From the NCBI GenBank assembly GCA_002334985.1, contig DDBY01000062.1:1-10952 (forward strand): a stretch of DNA of 10,952 bases. The letters are read 5' to 3'. The notes under the pieces were generated by a model. The model was not told the DNA's origin. It was given only the letters and a program-made list of their open reading frames with translations, and did not search any database. This stretch comes from Micavibrio sp. UBA2020. GTDB lineage: Bacteria; Pseudomonadota; Alphaproteobacteria; Micavibrionales; UBA2020. Below are positions 1 through 6,261 of the stretch, one piece after another. Position numbers and translations under genes: made by a program. Each line of letters starts with the position of its first letter. Positions within the stretch are counted from its first letter, which is position 1.

Positions 1-253
1 TTTCCAGCAGGTTGCTCATGGTTTCGTTGCCGGAGAAGGCGACCTGCAGCATCTGGCCGAAAGCCATCCAGCCCAGAAAGCCGATAACCATGCCGCCGAG
101 CAGCGTGTCTTCGCGGCTGGCCGAGGGGTTGAAGCTTTCGCTCAGGCGCTGGTAGGCGCTGTCCATGCGCTTGACGATTTGTGCGCGCATGTCGACGGTC
201 GATGCCAGAACTTCAGTCTTCTTTTGTGCGGCAGAATTGAACCCCAGTCCCAT
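1..253 (-). CDS. Unrecognised membrane protein, N-terminal part (runs off the left edge)
   Basis: Reading the minus strand from an ATG at 253 gives 84 codons with no stop before the window edge. The protein begins MGLGFNSAAQKKTEVLAS and has a polar, probably helical stretch to about residue 48 (AQIVKRMDSAYQRLSESF). A hydrophobic segment of about 23 residues follows (LLGGMVIGFLGWMAFGQMLQ), likely one membrane helix with the N-terminus cytoplasmic, then NETMSNLLE. A purine-rich GGGGAA lies just upstream of the start, which supports this ATG. I do not recognise the family. It diverges from ubiG, and the intergenic region carries a CtrA-like box, so cell-cycle or motility-linked expression is possible but only inferred. 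The missing C-terminus prevents a functional call. Confidence 0.6.
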   Translation of the reverse strand, partial: MGLGFNSAAQKKTEVLASTVDMRAQIVKRMDSAYQRLSESFNPSASREDTLLGGMVIGFLGWMAFGQMLQVAFSGNETMSNLLE

Positions 254-345
254 CCCCGTATTCCCCTTTTTTGCAGTTCCATAGTTTCCCCAGAAGCAAG
301 ACTACGTTTCGTCTATGAAAAATAAGTTAAGGAAATGAATTATGG

Positions 346-364
346 CATTAACCCCCCATTAACC
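346..364. promoter_or_regulatory. CtrA-like binding box (TTAA-N7-TTAA)
   Basis: The octamer CATTAACC occurs twice, at 346-353 and 357-364, with starts 11 bases apart. This places TTAA at 348-351 and 359-362 with exactly 7 bases between. TTAA-N7-TTAA, with half-sites resembling TTAACCAT, is the known consensus for the alphaproteobacterial response regulator CtrA. Further TTAA cores lie at 327-330 and 369-372, the latter inside the palindrome CCTTAAGG. The box is about 93 bases from the start of the minus-strand gene at 253 and about 76 bases from the preferred ubiG start at 440, so it could serve either. CtrA binding is inferred; no regulator gene is visible here. Confidence 0.5.
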
Positions 365-439
365 GGCCTTAAGGAAGGGTTGCATTTTCCAAAAAACAGT
401 TTAAAACCAGAGGAATACAGACCCCCGCGCGAGGCCGTT

Positions 440-1210
440 ATGAACGCAAAAAACACAAAAAAATTTTCATCCCGTCGCACGGTTGATGAAAAAGACCTCG
501 TTCAGTTCGAACAGCTGGGCGCGAAATGGTGGGATGAATCGGGGCCGATGAAGCCTTTGCACAAACTGAACCCCGTGAGACTCGACTACATCCGCCGCAT
601 GGCCTGCGCGCACTTCGGTCTTGATGACCAAAAACTGGGCGCGCTTGGCGGCTTGACGGCGGCCGATGTCGGCTGCGGCGGCGGCATTGTGGCCGAACCC
701 CTCGCCCGCATGGGCGCGGCTGTCACGGGGATTGATGCCGGGACGGAAAACATCCGCGCCGCCCGCGCACATGCCGAAGCCGGCGGCCTTGCCATCGATT
801 ATCAGGCCACAACGGCCGAGGCGCTGGCCGACAGCGGCGCGCAATTCGATATCGTGACCGCGCTTGAGGTTGTGGAGCATGTCGCGGATGTGGATTTGTT
901 CCTGACGTCCTGCGCCGCGCTGGTAAAACCGGGGGGGATGCTGGTGGTATCGACGCTCAACCGCACGGCGAAATCATTCGTGCTGGGCATCGGCATGGCC
1001 GAATATGTGCTGCGCTGGCTGCCCGCGGGCACGCATGACTGGCGCAAATTCCTGAAACCGTCCGAAGTCGCCGCCCCGCTGATGCCCATGGGGCTCGATA
1101 TTATCGACGTCACGGGCCTCGTTTACGACCCGCTGCGTTTGAAATTCAAACTCAGCGACACCGACCTTGATGTGAATTACCTGATGACGGCGGTGAAGGA
1201 GGCGGAATAA
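440..1210 (+). CDS. ubiG: Ubiquinone biosynthesis O-methyltransferase UbiG
   Basis: UbiG performs both O-methylations of ubiquinone synthesis (2-polyprenyl-6-hydroxyphenol methylase and 3-demethylubiquinol 3-O-methyltransferase) using S-adenosylmethionine. From the ATG at 440 the protein has 256 residues, normal for the family. Visible in order are the N-terminal VQFEQLGAKWWDESGPMKPLHKLNP-type region (the family hallmark), motif I DVGCGGG at residues 76-82, the acidic residue after strand 2 in GID (97-99), ALEVVEHV at 141-148, PGGMLVVSTLNRT at 164-176 and the UbiG-specific LRWLPAGTHDWRKFLKP at about 191-207. I prefer the start at 440 because homology begins there and GAGG lies 5 bases upstream. 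An in-frame ATG at 335 would add 35 proline-rich residues, has a poorly spaced Shine-Dalgarno, and would place the CtrA-like box inside the gene. It is convergent with the gene ending at 1222. Confidence 0.95.
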   Translation: MNAKNTKKFSSRRTVDEKDLVQFEQLGAKWWDESGPMKPLHKLNPVRLDYIRRMACAHFGLDDQKLGALGGLTAADVGCGGGIVAEPLARMGAAVTGIDAGTENIRAARAHAEAGGLAIDYQATTAEALADSGAQFDIVTALEVVEHVADVDLFLTSCAALVKPGGMLVVSTLNRTAKSFVLGIGMAEYVLRWLPAGTHDWRKFLKPSEVAAPLMPMGLDIIDVTGLVYDPLRLKFKLSDTDLDVNYLMTAVKEAE

Positions 1211-1230
1211 GCCATGGCCGATTATGGCTT
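1209..1230. terminator. Hairpin across the convergent stop codons
   Basis: AAGCCAT (1209-1215) and ATGGCTT (1224-1230) form a perfect 7-bp stem with an 8-base loop. The stem overlaps the ubiG stop (1208-1210), and the loop reaches the stop of the opposing gene (1222-1224). Its position suggests a bidirectional terminator, but neither side has a run of T, so intrinsic termination would be weak. Confidence 0.3.
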
Positions 1231-2133
1231 GGCTATATCGTCGGTTTTAATTTCTTCCGCTTTGAGAATATCCGCAAGGCGCACGGTGGCAACGCCGGGC
1301 TTGAGGGGCTTTTGCTGGCTTTCATGCGGGCGCCAGCCGATGGTATAGATAACCTGAAAGGTCGCGCTAACGCGGCCGCGGTTGTCGCCATATTTTTCCT
1401 GATATACCCGCGCGGCTTCCAGAATGACCTGTTTGCGCGTCGGCAGTTTCAGGCGGCCATGGACGGCATTGCTTGCCCCCATGCCGCGCAAATCCTGCAT
1501 CAGCTTGAGCGGATGACTGTAATCGACCGTGATAATATCGCTATCCACCACGGGCAGCGCAAATCCTGCCCGCTGCATCAGCGCGCCCATGTCGCGCAGG
1601 TCGATAAACGGCGACACGCGCGGGCTGGCGCCTCCCGTCACGGAGAGCTCCGCCGTCATCAGGCTGTCGCGCAGCTCCCGCAGGCTTTCGCCGCCCAGAA
1701 CCGCCGCCATGAAAAGCCCGTCGGGCTTCAGCGTGCGCAGAACTTGCAACAGCGCGCCCGGCAAATCGTTCACCCATTGCAGTGACAGGTTGCTGACAAC
1801 CGCATCAAAACTTTCAGGGGCGAAGGGCAGAAAATCTTCATCCGCCGCAACAGAAGGCACGGGGGCGGCAGCGGCAAAGCGCGGCGCCATGTCGGCCGCG
1901 AAAACATCCTGCGTCCCCGCACGCGCGGCCAGCATCTCAGACAGAACACCGTGATGGCTGCCGAGGTCAAGCACGCGGGGGAACGGACGGAGGACAAGCT
2001 CCAGCCTCTCCATCAACCGCTCCGCCACGTCGCGCAGCAGAAAATCGTAATCGCCGATGTGCATGGCCGCGCGGTCGCGGCGCAGGCGCAGAAGCGCACG
2101 GTCAAAAACGTTTATCACATTTGGATTGTTCAT
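1222..2133 (-). CDS. NDUFAF5-like class I SAM-fold protein (BioC-like family)
   Basis: This 303-residue protein has the class I methyltransferase fold and strongly resembles the complex I assembly factor NDUFAF5. Shared features are the start NVINVFDRALLRLRRDRA, the block ADEDFLPFAPESFDAVVSN followed by LSLQWVNDLP (97-125), LKPDGLFMAAVLGGESLRELR (about 135-155), LMQDLRGMGASNA (211-223) and the C-terminal YTIGWRPHESQQKP (263-276). NDUFAF5 hydroxylates an arginine on complex I subunit NDUFS7, and bacteria carrying this form are often annotated simply as methyltransferases. A similar task on NuoB is plausible but inferred. Motif I is unusual: LDLGSHHG (55-62) instead of the glycine-rich GCGRG. 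The start 39 bases after the 905-residue gene on the same strand suggests an operon. The Shine-Dalgarno is weak, so translation may depend on the upstream gene. BioC is less likely. Confidence 0.8.
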   Translation of the reverse strand: MNNPNVINVFDRALLRLRRDRAAMHIGDYDFLLRDVAERLMERLELVLRPFPRVLDLGSHHGVLSEMLAARAGTQDVFAADMAPRFAAAAPVPSVAADEDFLPFAPESFDAVVSNLSLQWVNDLPGALLQVLRTLKPDGLFMAAVLGGESLRELRDSLMTAELSVTGGASPRVSPFIDLRDMGALMQRAGFALPVVDSDIITVDYSHPLKLMQDLRGMGASNAVHGRLKLPTRKQVILEAARVYQEKYGDNRGRVSATFQVIYTIGWRPHESQQKPLKPGVATVRLADILKAEEIKTDDIAKP

Positions 2134-2172
2134 TTTGAATTGCCCACGGCATCAACGCGCATCCGCCGCGTA

Positions 2173-4890
2173 TCAGCGCCGCCCCTTGCCCGTGGGGTCG
2201 CCCATGGGGGTCAGCTCCAGCCGCTGTTTAATCTGGCGGCCGACCTGTTCGATATCCTTGTCGATTTCGGCAACGGCGGGCGTGTCTTTCATCTGTATGG
2301 CCGTGCTTTCGCGCAAAATCCGTTTGGCCATGGCGTAGCTGTCCGACAGGCGCGGCCCGACCCGCGGCGCGGCGATGCTTTCGATAAGCGCCTGCGCGGC
2401 CTTGTTCTGCTCGATGATTTCAGGGTCGGTATCGGGCGACCACAGCGGTTCCTGCGGTTTGGCAGGCGCCCCCGCGGCGCCACCCGCAGCGCCCCGCTGG
2501 CCGAGAACCCGCGAAGGTACGGCGGAATAGCCGACGTTTTTCGCCTCCACTGCCACTTTTTCGGTGGAAAGGGAGAAACCCTTGCTTTTCAGGTTCACGG
2601 GGCTGCGGTTCAGCTGCATGTCGTGGTTATCGTTCATCGACATGTGCAAACGCGCGATAGCCTTGAGCAGGATGCCGCTGAAGCGGTTGAAGAAGCCCAG
2701 CATCCAGATACGTTTGAGCGGCGCGTATTGCCATTTCGGCCCCTGCCCCACCACCGGCGGCGATGAAACGACGAAAGGATATACCCGCTGCGGCGTAACG
2801 CCCGTATGCGTGAAATAGCTTTCGCCCAGCTGGCCGACCTGCTCCACCGGTACCTTGAATTTTCCGGCGATGAATTCCTTGGCATCCTCGACGCTGCGCA
2901 CATCCTTGGGCAACACAAAACTGGGCGCGTTCAGCATCGCGCCATCACCGCCAAGGCGGTTCGGCACGGGCAGAATTTTCGGCTCCAGCGCGACAAGCAG
3001 GTTATTGTCCCAGTCGCGCGAAATCGGAATAACCACGGCGATATTTTCAATGCCGTCTTCGGTCAGAATGAATTCGATGTCCTGCGCCGACAGCCCGCGC
3101 GTGCCGCGTCCGACGCGGCCTTCCTCGACAAATACGGATTTGACGGGCTTGAGCGTGATGGCGCCTTTTTTCTCTTCTTCGAATTCGGCGGGCTCGACGT
3201 CTTCAAGGATGTCTTCGGGGTCTTTGCCCTTGGTCGGCTGGCCGGGCATTTTGGGCATGACCTCGCCAATCCAGCGCGGCAGCTGCATTTGATAGCGCGA
3301 CATCAGTTCGAACACATGCAGCTCCAGCCGCGGTTCGGGCAGCAGCCCCACCTGCGCGGCGAGCAAAATGTCGGTCGCGTCCAGCTCGGTAATCGTGCCG
3401 ATTTCGGTGAAGTTCACCTCGCTGTCCTTCTGGATGGCCCAGCCGGTCTTTTGCGGGTTTTCAACTTCGACGAAAACAGGCTCGATGGCCTCGTCAATAC
3501 GGTCGGGGGACGGGAAATAGGTTTCCCCCACATACCAGCTGTCATCGGCTTTCGGCCGCAGACTGGCGTAGTTGTTAACGTAGTCGAAAATCATTTTGCG
3601 GTTTTCTTCGACGTCGTCCGTCATATTGACGGTGTCCATGGTGATGGGTTCAATCAAATGTCCCGACCATTTCTTGCCGTCAATGTTGTGCGAGCCGCGC
3701 TGCACCGCGTTCACAATCGGGCGCGGGTATCCGCTGCGCACATAAATCACAAGGCGATTATCCGGCGTGATGCGGTAAGGCACGATGTCGCAATATTCGC
3801 CCGGACGCTTGACCAGTTCGTGCAGCTGCCCGCTTTGCTTGTCGCGGACAATCATGATTTGCAAATCGCCCACGGGCTTTTGCGACGGGCGGCGTTCTTC
3901 CAGCACAAGGCTTTGCTTGTCGGCGACTTTTTGCGACACAATGAAGTAATTCGTTGCAGGGCTGCCCATGGGGACGTAGTTTTCGCTGTAAAGCTGGAAA
4001 CGCCCCTTGAAGCAGTTTTTCACCACCCACGGGTTCCAGTACGGCGCAGAGAAAACCATGCGCATGCCGAGGCGTGCAAATTCGCGGCGGAAATCCTGAT
4101 AGGTGGCGAAGGTATATTCTTCCTTCAGTTCCTGCTCCCAGCTTTCGCGGCTGTTTTTGCGGTGGATGAACTCCAGCGCCCATTTGTGCATCAGACGGAA
4201 CAGGCGCGTGCCTTCGCGGCGCGGCATCAGCTCTTCGATAAAGAAGCCCTCGCAGCCCTCCGCCATCGGACGGGCGGTTTGGGAGAAGTGTACCAGAAGG
4301 TCGGCATCCGACAGGCTGCGCGGGTCCATGCCGCGGCTGGGCAGGTTCGGCAGTTCCAGCAAAACGAATTCCTCGTCAGATGGCAGCATGTAGTCGCGTA
4401 TCAGCATCGTGCCGCCGACTTTCAGCTTGCGGATTTGTTTTTCCAGCAAATTGAAAACCTCGTCCCCGTTATAGCCCCAATGGGAATAAACGCGGTGCAG
4501 GACGTTTGAATTGATGATGCCGTCAACGGATTCATCGTCAAGGTCGTGAATACCGATGTCTGTCTGGCGGAACGACAGGTTGGGCAGACGGTAATTCTTG
4601 CGCGCAAACTCGATGGATTTGGCGTCGCGTTCGATACCGATGATTTCGGTGCGCGGGTTCAAAAGCGCGAGGGCGTAGGTCACCTCCCCCGTCTCGCAGG
4701 CCATATCGACAATGCGCGAGCCGGCGGGCAGCAAAAAGTGCGCGGAAATCAGCGCGGCCTTGCGCTGGATAAATTCGGGCATTTCAATGACAAGGCGCTC
4801 GCGCGCGGTTTCATCCTTCGCCGCAAGGGAGAAGTTTTTGATGCTCGCCGCAATCTGCTCTTTAATGTCTGTTCTATCGACCTTCGACAC
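2173..4890 (-). CDS. Large fusion: class I methyltransferase domain plus two degenerate Nudix-like modules
   Basis: The product has 905 residues and starts at a GTG, the only usable start after an in-frame TAA; AGGG sits 7 bases upstream. Residues about 40-320 look like a SAM methyltransferase: motif I IVDMACETGEV (60-70), acidic end of strand 2 IGIERD (84-89), NSNVLHRV (127-134) and VGGTMLIRDYMLP (158-170). Residues about 340-535 resemble a Nudix fold: ELVKRPGEYCDIVPYR, RLVIYVRSGYPRPIVNAVQRG, GETYFPSPDRIDEAIEPVFV (455-474), then a tail helix. Residues about 580-710 repeat the theme with GESYFTHTGVTPQRVYPFVV (689-708). Neither module shows the catalytic box GX5EX7REUXEEXGU, so they are probably binding or structural. 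A Glu-rich linker (556-575) and a Gly/Ala/Pro hinge (about 797-812) separate parts. No signal peptide or membrane helix is seen. The substrate is unknown. The Nudix reading comes from fold patterns judged by eye and is uncertain. Confidence 0.75.
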   Translation of the reverse strand: MSKVDRTDIKEQIAASIKNFSLAAKDETARERLVIEMPEFIQRKAALISAHFLLPAGSRIVDMACETGEVTYALALLNPRTEIIGIERDAKSIEFARKNYRLPNLSFRQTDIGIHDLDDESVDGIINSNVLHRVYSHWGYNGDEVFNLLEKQIRKLKVGGTMLIRDYMLPSDEEFVLLELPNLPSRGMDPRSLSDADLLVHFSQTARPMAEGCEGFFIEELMPRREGTRLFRLMHKWALEFIHRKNSRESWEQELKEEYTFATYQDFRREFARLGMRMVFSAPYWNPWVVKNCFKGRFQLYSENYVPMGSPATNYFIVSQKVADKQSLVLEERRPSQKPVGDLQIMIVRDKQSGQLHELVKRPGEYCDIVPYRITPDNRLVIYVRSGYPRPIVNAVQRGSHNIDGKKWSGHLIEPITMDTVNMTDDVEENRKMIFDYVNNYASLRPKADDSWYVGETYFPSPDRIDEAIEPVFVEVENPQKTGWAIQKDSEVNFTEIGTITELDATDILLAAQVGLLPEPRLELHVFELMSRYQMQLPRWIGEVMPKMPGQPTKGKDPEDILEDVEPAEFEEEKKGAITLKPVKSVFVEEGRVGRGTRGLSAQDIEFILTEDGIENIAVVIPISRDWDNNLLVALEPKILPVPNRLGGDGAMLNAPSFVLPKDVRSVEDAKEFIAGKFKVPVEQVGQLGESYFTHTGVTPQRVYPFVVSSPPVVGQGPKWQYAPLKRIWMLGFFNRFSGILLKAIARLHMSMNDNHDMQLNRSPVNLKSKGFSLSTEKVAVEAKNVGYSAVPSRVLGQRGAAGGAAGAPAKPQEPLWSPDTDPEIIEQNKAAQALIESIAAPRVGPRLSDSYAMAKRILRESTAIQMKDTPAVAEIDKDIEQVGRQIKQRLELTPMGDPTGKGRR

Positions 4891-4933
4891 AGCCTTGCCC
4901 TGAGGAAGCGCAGTATGCTCCCGTTATAGTTCC

Positions 4934-4939
4934 ATTATA
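4934..4939 (-). promoter_or_regulatory. -10 box TATAAT for the 905-residue gene
   Basis: The minus strand reads TATAAT here, the perfect sigma-70 type -10 hexamer, ending 43 bases before the GTG at 4890 and implying a leader of roughly 37 bases. No good -35 hexamer is found 16-18 bases upstream. TTGCCA exists only 11 bases upstream, inside the inverted repeat at 4949-4974. The promoter may therefore need an activator, or be controlled by whatever binds that repeat. Confidence 0.45.
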
Positions 4940-4948
4940 GCGGATATA

Positions 4949-4974
4949 TGTGGCAAACCTCCAGATTTGCCACA
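4949..4974. repeat. Perfect 9-bp inverted repeat, probable operator
   Basis: TGTGGCAAA (4949-4957) and TTTGCCACA (4966-4974) are exact reverse complements separated by 8 bases. The element lies 9 bases upstream of the TATAAT of the minus-strand gene, covering the place where a -35 box would be. It lies in the divergent gap between that gene and comF. Neither side has a T-run, and no gene ends here, so a terminator is unlikely. A dimeric regulator site is the best reading. Confidence 0.55.
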
Positions 4975-5006
4975 GCGCGAACAAATGTTACAATAATAAA
5001 TACGGA

Positions 5007-5045
5007 AAATCAATAACTTCGTTCATAAACTTTATTTATTGATTT
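5007..5045. repeat. 10-bp inverted repeat upstream of comF
   Basis: AAATCAATAA (5007-5016) and TTATTGATTT (5036-5045) are exact reverse complements separated by 19 bases, within an AT-rich stretch unlike the coding DNA around it. It ends 28 bases before the comF ATG. It may be a regulator site or simply contribute to an AT-rich promoter region. A weak comF promoter, TTGATT at 5039-5044 with TATCGT at 5061-5066, overlaps the right arm. Confidence 0.4.
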
Positions 5046-5073
5046 CAACCGTCTTTGGCGTATCGTCGGCTTT

Positions 5074-5841
5074 ATGCCCTTGTTTTTACAACTTTCGCCT
5101 GTTTTGCAGCCCCTGCGCCGCTGGACCATGGCCGCGCTGGATGCGCTTTTGCCCCCGCGCTGTCTGGGCAGCGGCAAAATCGTGGACAGCCCCGGCATGC
5201 TGGATGCCGGCTTTTGGGCGGAGCTGGCCTTTATCAGCGCCCCCGCCTGCGCCTGCTGCGGCCTGCCTTTCAGCTTCAGCGTGGCGGAGGGCAGCCTTTG
5301 CGCCGCCTGCATCGATACCCCGCCCGATTTCGACATGGCCCGCGCCGCCGTGGTTTACAACGACGTCAGCCGCCAGCTTATCCTCGATTTCAAATACGGC
5401 GACAAAATGCACGCGGTGGATACTTTCCTGCCGTGGCTGTCGCGCGCCGCCGCGCCGATGACCGCAGATACAGACATCGTCCTGCCCGTGCCGCTGCATC
5501 CGCGCCGTCTATGGCAGCGGCGTTTTAACCAGTCTGCCGTGCTGGCGCAGGCAATAGCGCGGGTATCGGGCGCCGCCTTTAGACCGGACGGCATGACACG
5601 CAAAAGATTTACCCAGCCGCAAAAAGGTCTCAGCCGCAGCGAGCGGCACAGCAACGTCCGCGGCGCCTTCGCCGTATCGCCGCGCGCGCAAAATGCCATC
5701 AAGAATAAAAACGTGCTGCTGGTCGATGATGTTTTTACCAGCGGCGCGACACTGAACGAATGCGCGCGGGTGCTGAAACGCGCGGGCGCGGCGAAAGTTT
5801 ACGTTGTCACCCTCGCCCGCGTCACGCGCGAAGAATTTTAG
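5074..5841 (+). CDS. comF: ComF family protein (phosphoribosyltransferase fold)
   Basis: ComF proteins join an N-terminal zinc ribbon to a type I phosphoribosyltransferase domain and are linked to natural DNA uptake; the reaction is not settled. The product has 255 residues. Seen in order: LPPRC (26-30), CACCGLPF (59-66), LCAAC (75-79), YNDVSRQLILDFKYGD (95-110), LPVPLHPRRLWQRRFNQS (137-154), RKRFTQPQKGLSRSERHSNV (176-195) and the PRPP loop VLLVDDVFTSGATL (214-227). The synthetase half is therefore canonical. The zinc ribbon is not: the usual CxxC after PPR reads CLGS (30-33), and the following CPxCW pair is replaced by DAGFW. Only the second CxxC-like group and LCAAC remain. The ATG at 5074 has a weak Shine-Dalgarno; Met19 (MAALDALLPPRC) is an alternative start. 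It diverges from the large methyltransferase gene. Confidence 0.9.
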   Translation: MPLFLQLSPVLQPLRRWTMAALDALLPPRCLGSGKIVDSPGMLDAGFWAELAFISAPACACCGLPFSFSVAEGSLCAACIDTPPDFDMARAAVVYNDVSRQLILDFKYGDKMHAVDTFLPWLSRAAAPMTADTDIVLPVPLHPRRLWQRRFNQSAVLAQAIARVSGAAFRPDGMTRKRFTQPQKGLSRSERHSNVRGAFAVSPRAQNAIKNKNVLLVDDVFTSGATLNECARVLKRAGAAKVYVVTLARVTREEF

Positions 5842-5880
5842 CAACAGCAAAGAAACTCCTGTGCCGCAGGGGTTTGTTGC
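5841..5880 (+). terminator. Hairpin after comF, possible terminator
   Basis: Arms at 5853-5861 (AAACTCCTG) and 5867-5875 (CAGGGGTTT) form a 9-bp stem with one G-T wobble and a 5-base loop. GCAACA (5841-5846) can further pair with TGTTGC (5875-5880), competing for base 5875. It begins at the comF stop. The tail has only short T-runs (TTTGTT), so termination is probably partial. Confidence 0.45.
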
Positions 5881-5947
5881 GCTGCATCAAAAAATCATTT
5901 GCCAAGAATCAAACCCTATGATGCAATCAAGGGTAAGGAGAACAATC

Positions 5948-6103
5948 ATGCGCACCGCCGCACATTACATTGCCGTGAATATGCCGCAGCTTTGGACAGG
6001 TCTTAAACCGTCCACCGCAGCCGGTATTGAATCCGGCGCGAATAATGTGGCGGGCGCGGGTAAGCCGCAATGCTTTACCCAGGCCGCCACCAAGAACGGC
6101 TGA
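5948..6103 (+). CDS. 51-residue hypothetical protein or leader peptide
   Basis: An ATG at 5948 preceded by AAGGAG (5935-5940, 7-base spacing) opens a 51-residue frame: MRTAAHYIAVNMPQLWTGLK, then a small, polar, Gly/Ala/Asn-rich region with one Cys (PQCFTQ), ending ATKNG. There is no membrane helix, signal peptide or known motif. The same frame is open back to 5804, but that extension overlaps comF and lacks a ribosome site, so 5948 is preferred. A possible -10 (TATGAT, 5917-5922) lies upstream without a clear -35. The stop is 14 bases before a perfect hairpin and 158 bases before the MFS transporter. It could be a free-standing small protein or a regulatory leader for the transporter. The ribosome binding site is the main evidence for translation. 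Confidence 0.55.
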   Translation: MRTAAHYIAVNMPQLWTGLKPSTAAGIESGANNVAGAGKPQCFTQAATKNG

Positions 6104-6117
6104 TTGTCCTTGCAAGA

Positions 6118-6138
6118 CTGTCAGCCACAGGCTGACAG
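6118..6138 (+). repeat. Perfect 9-bp hairpin between the small ORF and the MFS gene
   Basis: CTGTCAGCC (6118-6126) and GGCTGACAG (6130-6138) are perfectly complementary with the 3-base loop ACA. On RNA this is a very stable stem; on DNA it is a 21-base palindrome of the kind repressors bind. It is followed by GAAAATCCCCC, so it lacks the U-tract of an intrinsic terminator in either direction. The position, just after the small ORF, suggests transcript processing, attenuation or an operator. Confidence 0.6.
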
Positions 6139-6214
6139 GAAAATCCCCCGCAATCCCGACTGATACAAGACGCAAAGTAGCGCGCATCCTGAATCCGTCC
6201 TTGGCTTTGCCCGT

Positions 6215-6252
6215 CCGCCTGTTTCCAAAAACCACCACCGATAAACAGGAGG
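6215..6252 (+). promoter_or_regulatory. Stem sequestering the MFS Shine-Dalgarno
   Basis: CCTGTTT (6218-6224) pairs perfectly with AAACAGG (6243-6249). After one G-A mismatch, CC (6215-6216) pairs with GG (6251-6252). The right arm contains the first part of the strong AGGAGGAGG Shine-Dalgarno (6247-6255) of the transporter that starts at 6262. The 18-base loop is A/C-rich and unpaired. Such a fold would reduce ribosome access until opened; the regulatory role is inferred. Confidence 0.4.
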
Positions 6253-6261
6253 AGGCGCGCC

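Noticed and set aside
335..439. N-terminal extension of UbiG from an ATG at 335
   Set aside because: The 35 added residues are proline-rich without family likeness, the purine run is only 2 bases from that ATG, and the stretch contains the CtrA-like box. The ATG at 440 begins where UbiG homology begins.
2806..4509. A 567-codon open frame on the plus strand opposite the fusion gene
   Set aside because: Its translation is rich in His, Arg, Phe and Ala without recognisable motifs, as expected for the antisense of a GC-rich gene. The minus-strand protein has clear motifs.
4891..5073. LexA-type (GTTC-N7-GTTC) or FNR-type (TTGAT-N4-ATCAA) site in the divergent gap
   Set aside because: Single GTTC and TTGAT half-sites occur, but no properly spaced partner is present.
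5804..5947. Longer version of the small ORF starting at 5804 inside comF
   Set aside because: It has no ribosome site, overlaps the comF end in another frame, and runs through the comF hairpin; the ATG at 5948 has AAGGAG.
6118..6138. Perfect hairpin read as an intrinsic terminator of the small ORF
   Set aside because: Neither strand has a U-tract after the stem, so I list it as a hairpin of unknown role.
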